Translations under genes and position numbers: made by a program | Shown: piece after piece, positions 6,390 through 7,680 of the stretch | Numbering within the stretch: the first letter of the stretch is position 1 | Layout: the number at the start of each line of letters is the position of its first letter | The notes under the pieces: generated by a model | What the model saw: only the letters and a program-made list of their open reading frames with translations | The model's database searches: none | What the model was told of the DNA's origin: nothing | DNA from: Kiritimatiellia bacterium | Lineage (GTDB): Bacteria > Verrucomicrobiota > Kiritimatiellia > RFP12 > UBA1067 | Assembly: GCA_017430155.1 (NCBI GenBank) | Contig: JAFRNO010000378.1 | Span: 1 to 7,680 of the forward strand | Reading direction: 5' to 3' | DNA: 7,680 nucleotides

Positions 6390-7680
6390 ATGAAAAGACA
6401 AACACGGAAGGCAATCCTGGCCACGCTCGCCTGCGCGGCGCTCGCGATCAATGCCGGGGCGGACGAGCAGAACCGAATGACGGTCTCGTTCGACGACAAG
6501 AACGTCCTGCAGTCGATCACGGTGGGCGCGGCCACGTTCGCGACGGGCGGCGGCGACCTCTGGACGGCCGAGTTCTCCGACGGCACGAACCGCGCGAAGC
6601 GCGTGAAGGCATACGCCCGCGAAGCCGCCACGTGCACGCGCACCGAGACGGACGCCGTTCTCACGCTCACCTGGCGCGACGTGCCGCTCGGCGGCGAGCG
6701 CGGCGTCCTGGACGCCACCGTCACGATCGAGAAGCGTCCCGACGGCTCGCAGGCGTGGAACCTCGCGTTCGCGAACCGCTCGCCGCGCTGGACGCTCATG
6801 ACGACGGCCTTTCCGCGACTCAGCCGCGTGACGCCCGACGGCGCCGGCGACGTGCTGCTGCCATCGAACGACCACGGCGCGCAGATCTTCAGAAAGCGCA
6901 CCGCCCAGCCGAAGCCCTTCCGCCGCGCCTACCTCGGCTACTGCCCGATGATCGCCGGGTTCTTCCTCGGCACGGACGGACTCTACTTCGTCCCCGAAGA
7001 CCCCGAGGCCCGCATCAAGAGCCTCCTCGTGGAAGGCGAGCAGAACGCCTGCTACGAGACGACGGTCGAAAACGCCGGCGTGCCCGGAAAGGCCGCCGAG
7101 GGTCCGCGCTACCCCGTGGTGCTCGCGCCGCTCAAGGGCGACTGGTGGAGTTTCGCGCGGCGCTACCGCGCCTACGCGCTCAAGCAGAAATGGGCCGCGC
7201 GCGGTCCCATCAAGGACATCCCCGACTACCCGCGCCGCCTCTGCGAGATCCCGCTCTGGATCAACATCCACGGCTACCCCGACGTGGCGTCCAACGTCCT
7301 CACGCGCGCCAAGGCGATCTTCCCCGGCTTCACCACGGGCCTCCACTGGCACCTCTGGCAGCATTCGGGCCATGACGTGAACTATCCCGAGTACTTCCCC
7401 GCCCAACCCGGCACGAAGGAGTGCATCGCGTACTGCCAATCCATCGGAGAGGAGCCGATGCCCTACGTGAACGGACGCCTCTGGTCGGCCCCCACGAGCG
7501 GCTTCATCCTCGCGGAACCCTACGCCGTCCTGCGGCAGAACGACACGCGCTACGTGGAGAAGTACGGACGCCTCACCGCACCGCTCGCCGTGATGTGCCC
7601 AACCTGCCCGCCGTGGCAGAAGGTGGTGCAGACCTTCACCGGCCGCATCCTCGACGAGCTGGACTCGAAGTCGATCTTCA
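6390..7680 (+). CDS. Exported DUF6259-like putative glycoside hydrolase (C-terminus beyond window)
   Basis: An open frame of 430 codons from the ATG at 6390 to the right edge, with no stop. Residues 1 to about 24 are a signal peptide (MKRQTRKAILATLACAALAI, then NAGA before Asp-Glu). Residues 25 to about 265 look like an all-beta domain with many short strands. From about 285 a TIM-barrel-like region begins: IPLWINIHGYPDV, then HWHLWQHSGHDVNYPEYFP (Tyr332 in YPEYFP), then MPYVNGRLW with N361. The pairing of YPEYFPAxPG with MPYxNGRLW is what I know from DUF6259 proteins of Planctomycetes, Verrucomicrobia and Kiritimatiellota, which are presumed but not proven glycosidases. The catalytic residues probably lie near or beyond the edge. 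It diverges from the five-gene operon across an 89-base region and has its own promoter. No Shine-Dalgarno sequence precedes the start. Confidence 0.75.
   Translation, partial: MKRQTRKAILATLACAALAINAGADEQNRMTVSFDDKNVLQSITVGAATFATGGGDLWTAEFSDGTNRAKRVKAYAREAATCTRTETDAVLTLTWRDVPLGGERGVLDATVTIEKRPDGSQAWNLAFANRSPRWTLMTTAFPRLSRVTPDGAGDVLLPSNDHGAQIFRKRTAQPKPFRRAYLGYCPMIAGFFLGTDGLYFVPEDPEARIKSLLVEGEQNACYETTVENAGVPGKAAEGPRYPVVLAPLKGDWWSFARRYRAYALKQKWAARGPIKDIPDYPRRLCEIPLWINIHGYPDVASNVLTRAKAIFPGFTTGLHWHLWQHSGHDVNYPEYFPAQPGTKECIAYCQSIGEEPMPYVNGRLWSAPTSGFILAEPYAVLRQNDTRYVEKYGRLTAPLAVMCPTCPPWQKVVQTFTGRILDELDSKSIF

Noticed and set aside
6297..7439. A 380-codon minus-strand open frame under the DUF6259-like gene
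   Set aside because: It overlaps the divergent promoters and an exported protein with recognisable motifs. Its own composition is of the shadow type.
1..7680. tRNA/rRNA genes, insertion sequences, CRISPR arrays and strong rho-independent terminators
   Set aside because: I looked on both strands. Coding genes cover nearly everything, the gaps are 10-89 bases, and none holds a GC stem followed by a T run or any such element.

Overview
This is a gene-dense, GC-rich window (about two thirds G+C by eye; third codon positions are almost all G or C) from a bacterial polysaccharide-degrading locus. It has no RNA genes, mobile elements or CRISPR array that I can see. Many exported proteins, a DUF6259-type protein, a large GH141-like beta-helix enzyme and a GH28-like enzyme suggest a member of the PVC group, most likely Kiritimatiellota or a related Verrucomicrobiota/Lentisphaerota lineage. 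That assignment is an inference from gene content, not from a marker gene.

Layout. Five genes on the minus strand read from 6300 down to the left edge, with gaps of 10, 21, 11 and 88 bases, so they look like one operon. In order of transcription they are: an 886-residue exported right-handed beta-helix protein resembling GH141-type enzymes (3640-6300); L-rhamnose mutarotase RhaM (3315-3629); a small exported protein with two evenly spaced Cys/His modules, DUF5763-like (2874-3293); an exported GH28-like pectinase-type beta-helix protein (1552-2862); and an L-arabinose/L-fucose isomerase-family protein with an added signal peptide (1-1463, cut by the window edge). A sixth gene reads away on the plus strand from 6390 and runs off the right edge. 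It encodes an exported protein of the DUF6259 type, probably a beta-sandwich plus TIM-barrel glycosidase.

The 89-base divergent intergenic region (6301-6389) holds two well-formed sigma70-type promoters, one per direction. Each has a 17-base spacer and an extended -10, and each -10 lies only 6-7 bases from its start codon. Both first genes are therefore predicted to be translated from leaderless mRNAs, while the internal operon genes have Shine-Dalgarno sequences.

How the genes may work together. The two beta-helix enzymes and the DUF6259 protein would cut a rhamnose-, fucose- or galacturonate-containing polysaccharide (pectin/rhamnogalacturonan-like or fucose-rich) outside the cytoplasm. 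RhaM, the only product without a signal peptide, would equilibrate L-rhamnose anomers in the cytoplasm. The isomerase-family protein would normally belong in cytoplasmic sugar catabolism but here carries an export signal. No transporter, regulator or sulfatase lies inside the window.
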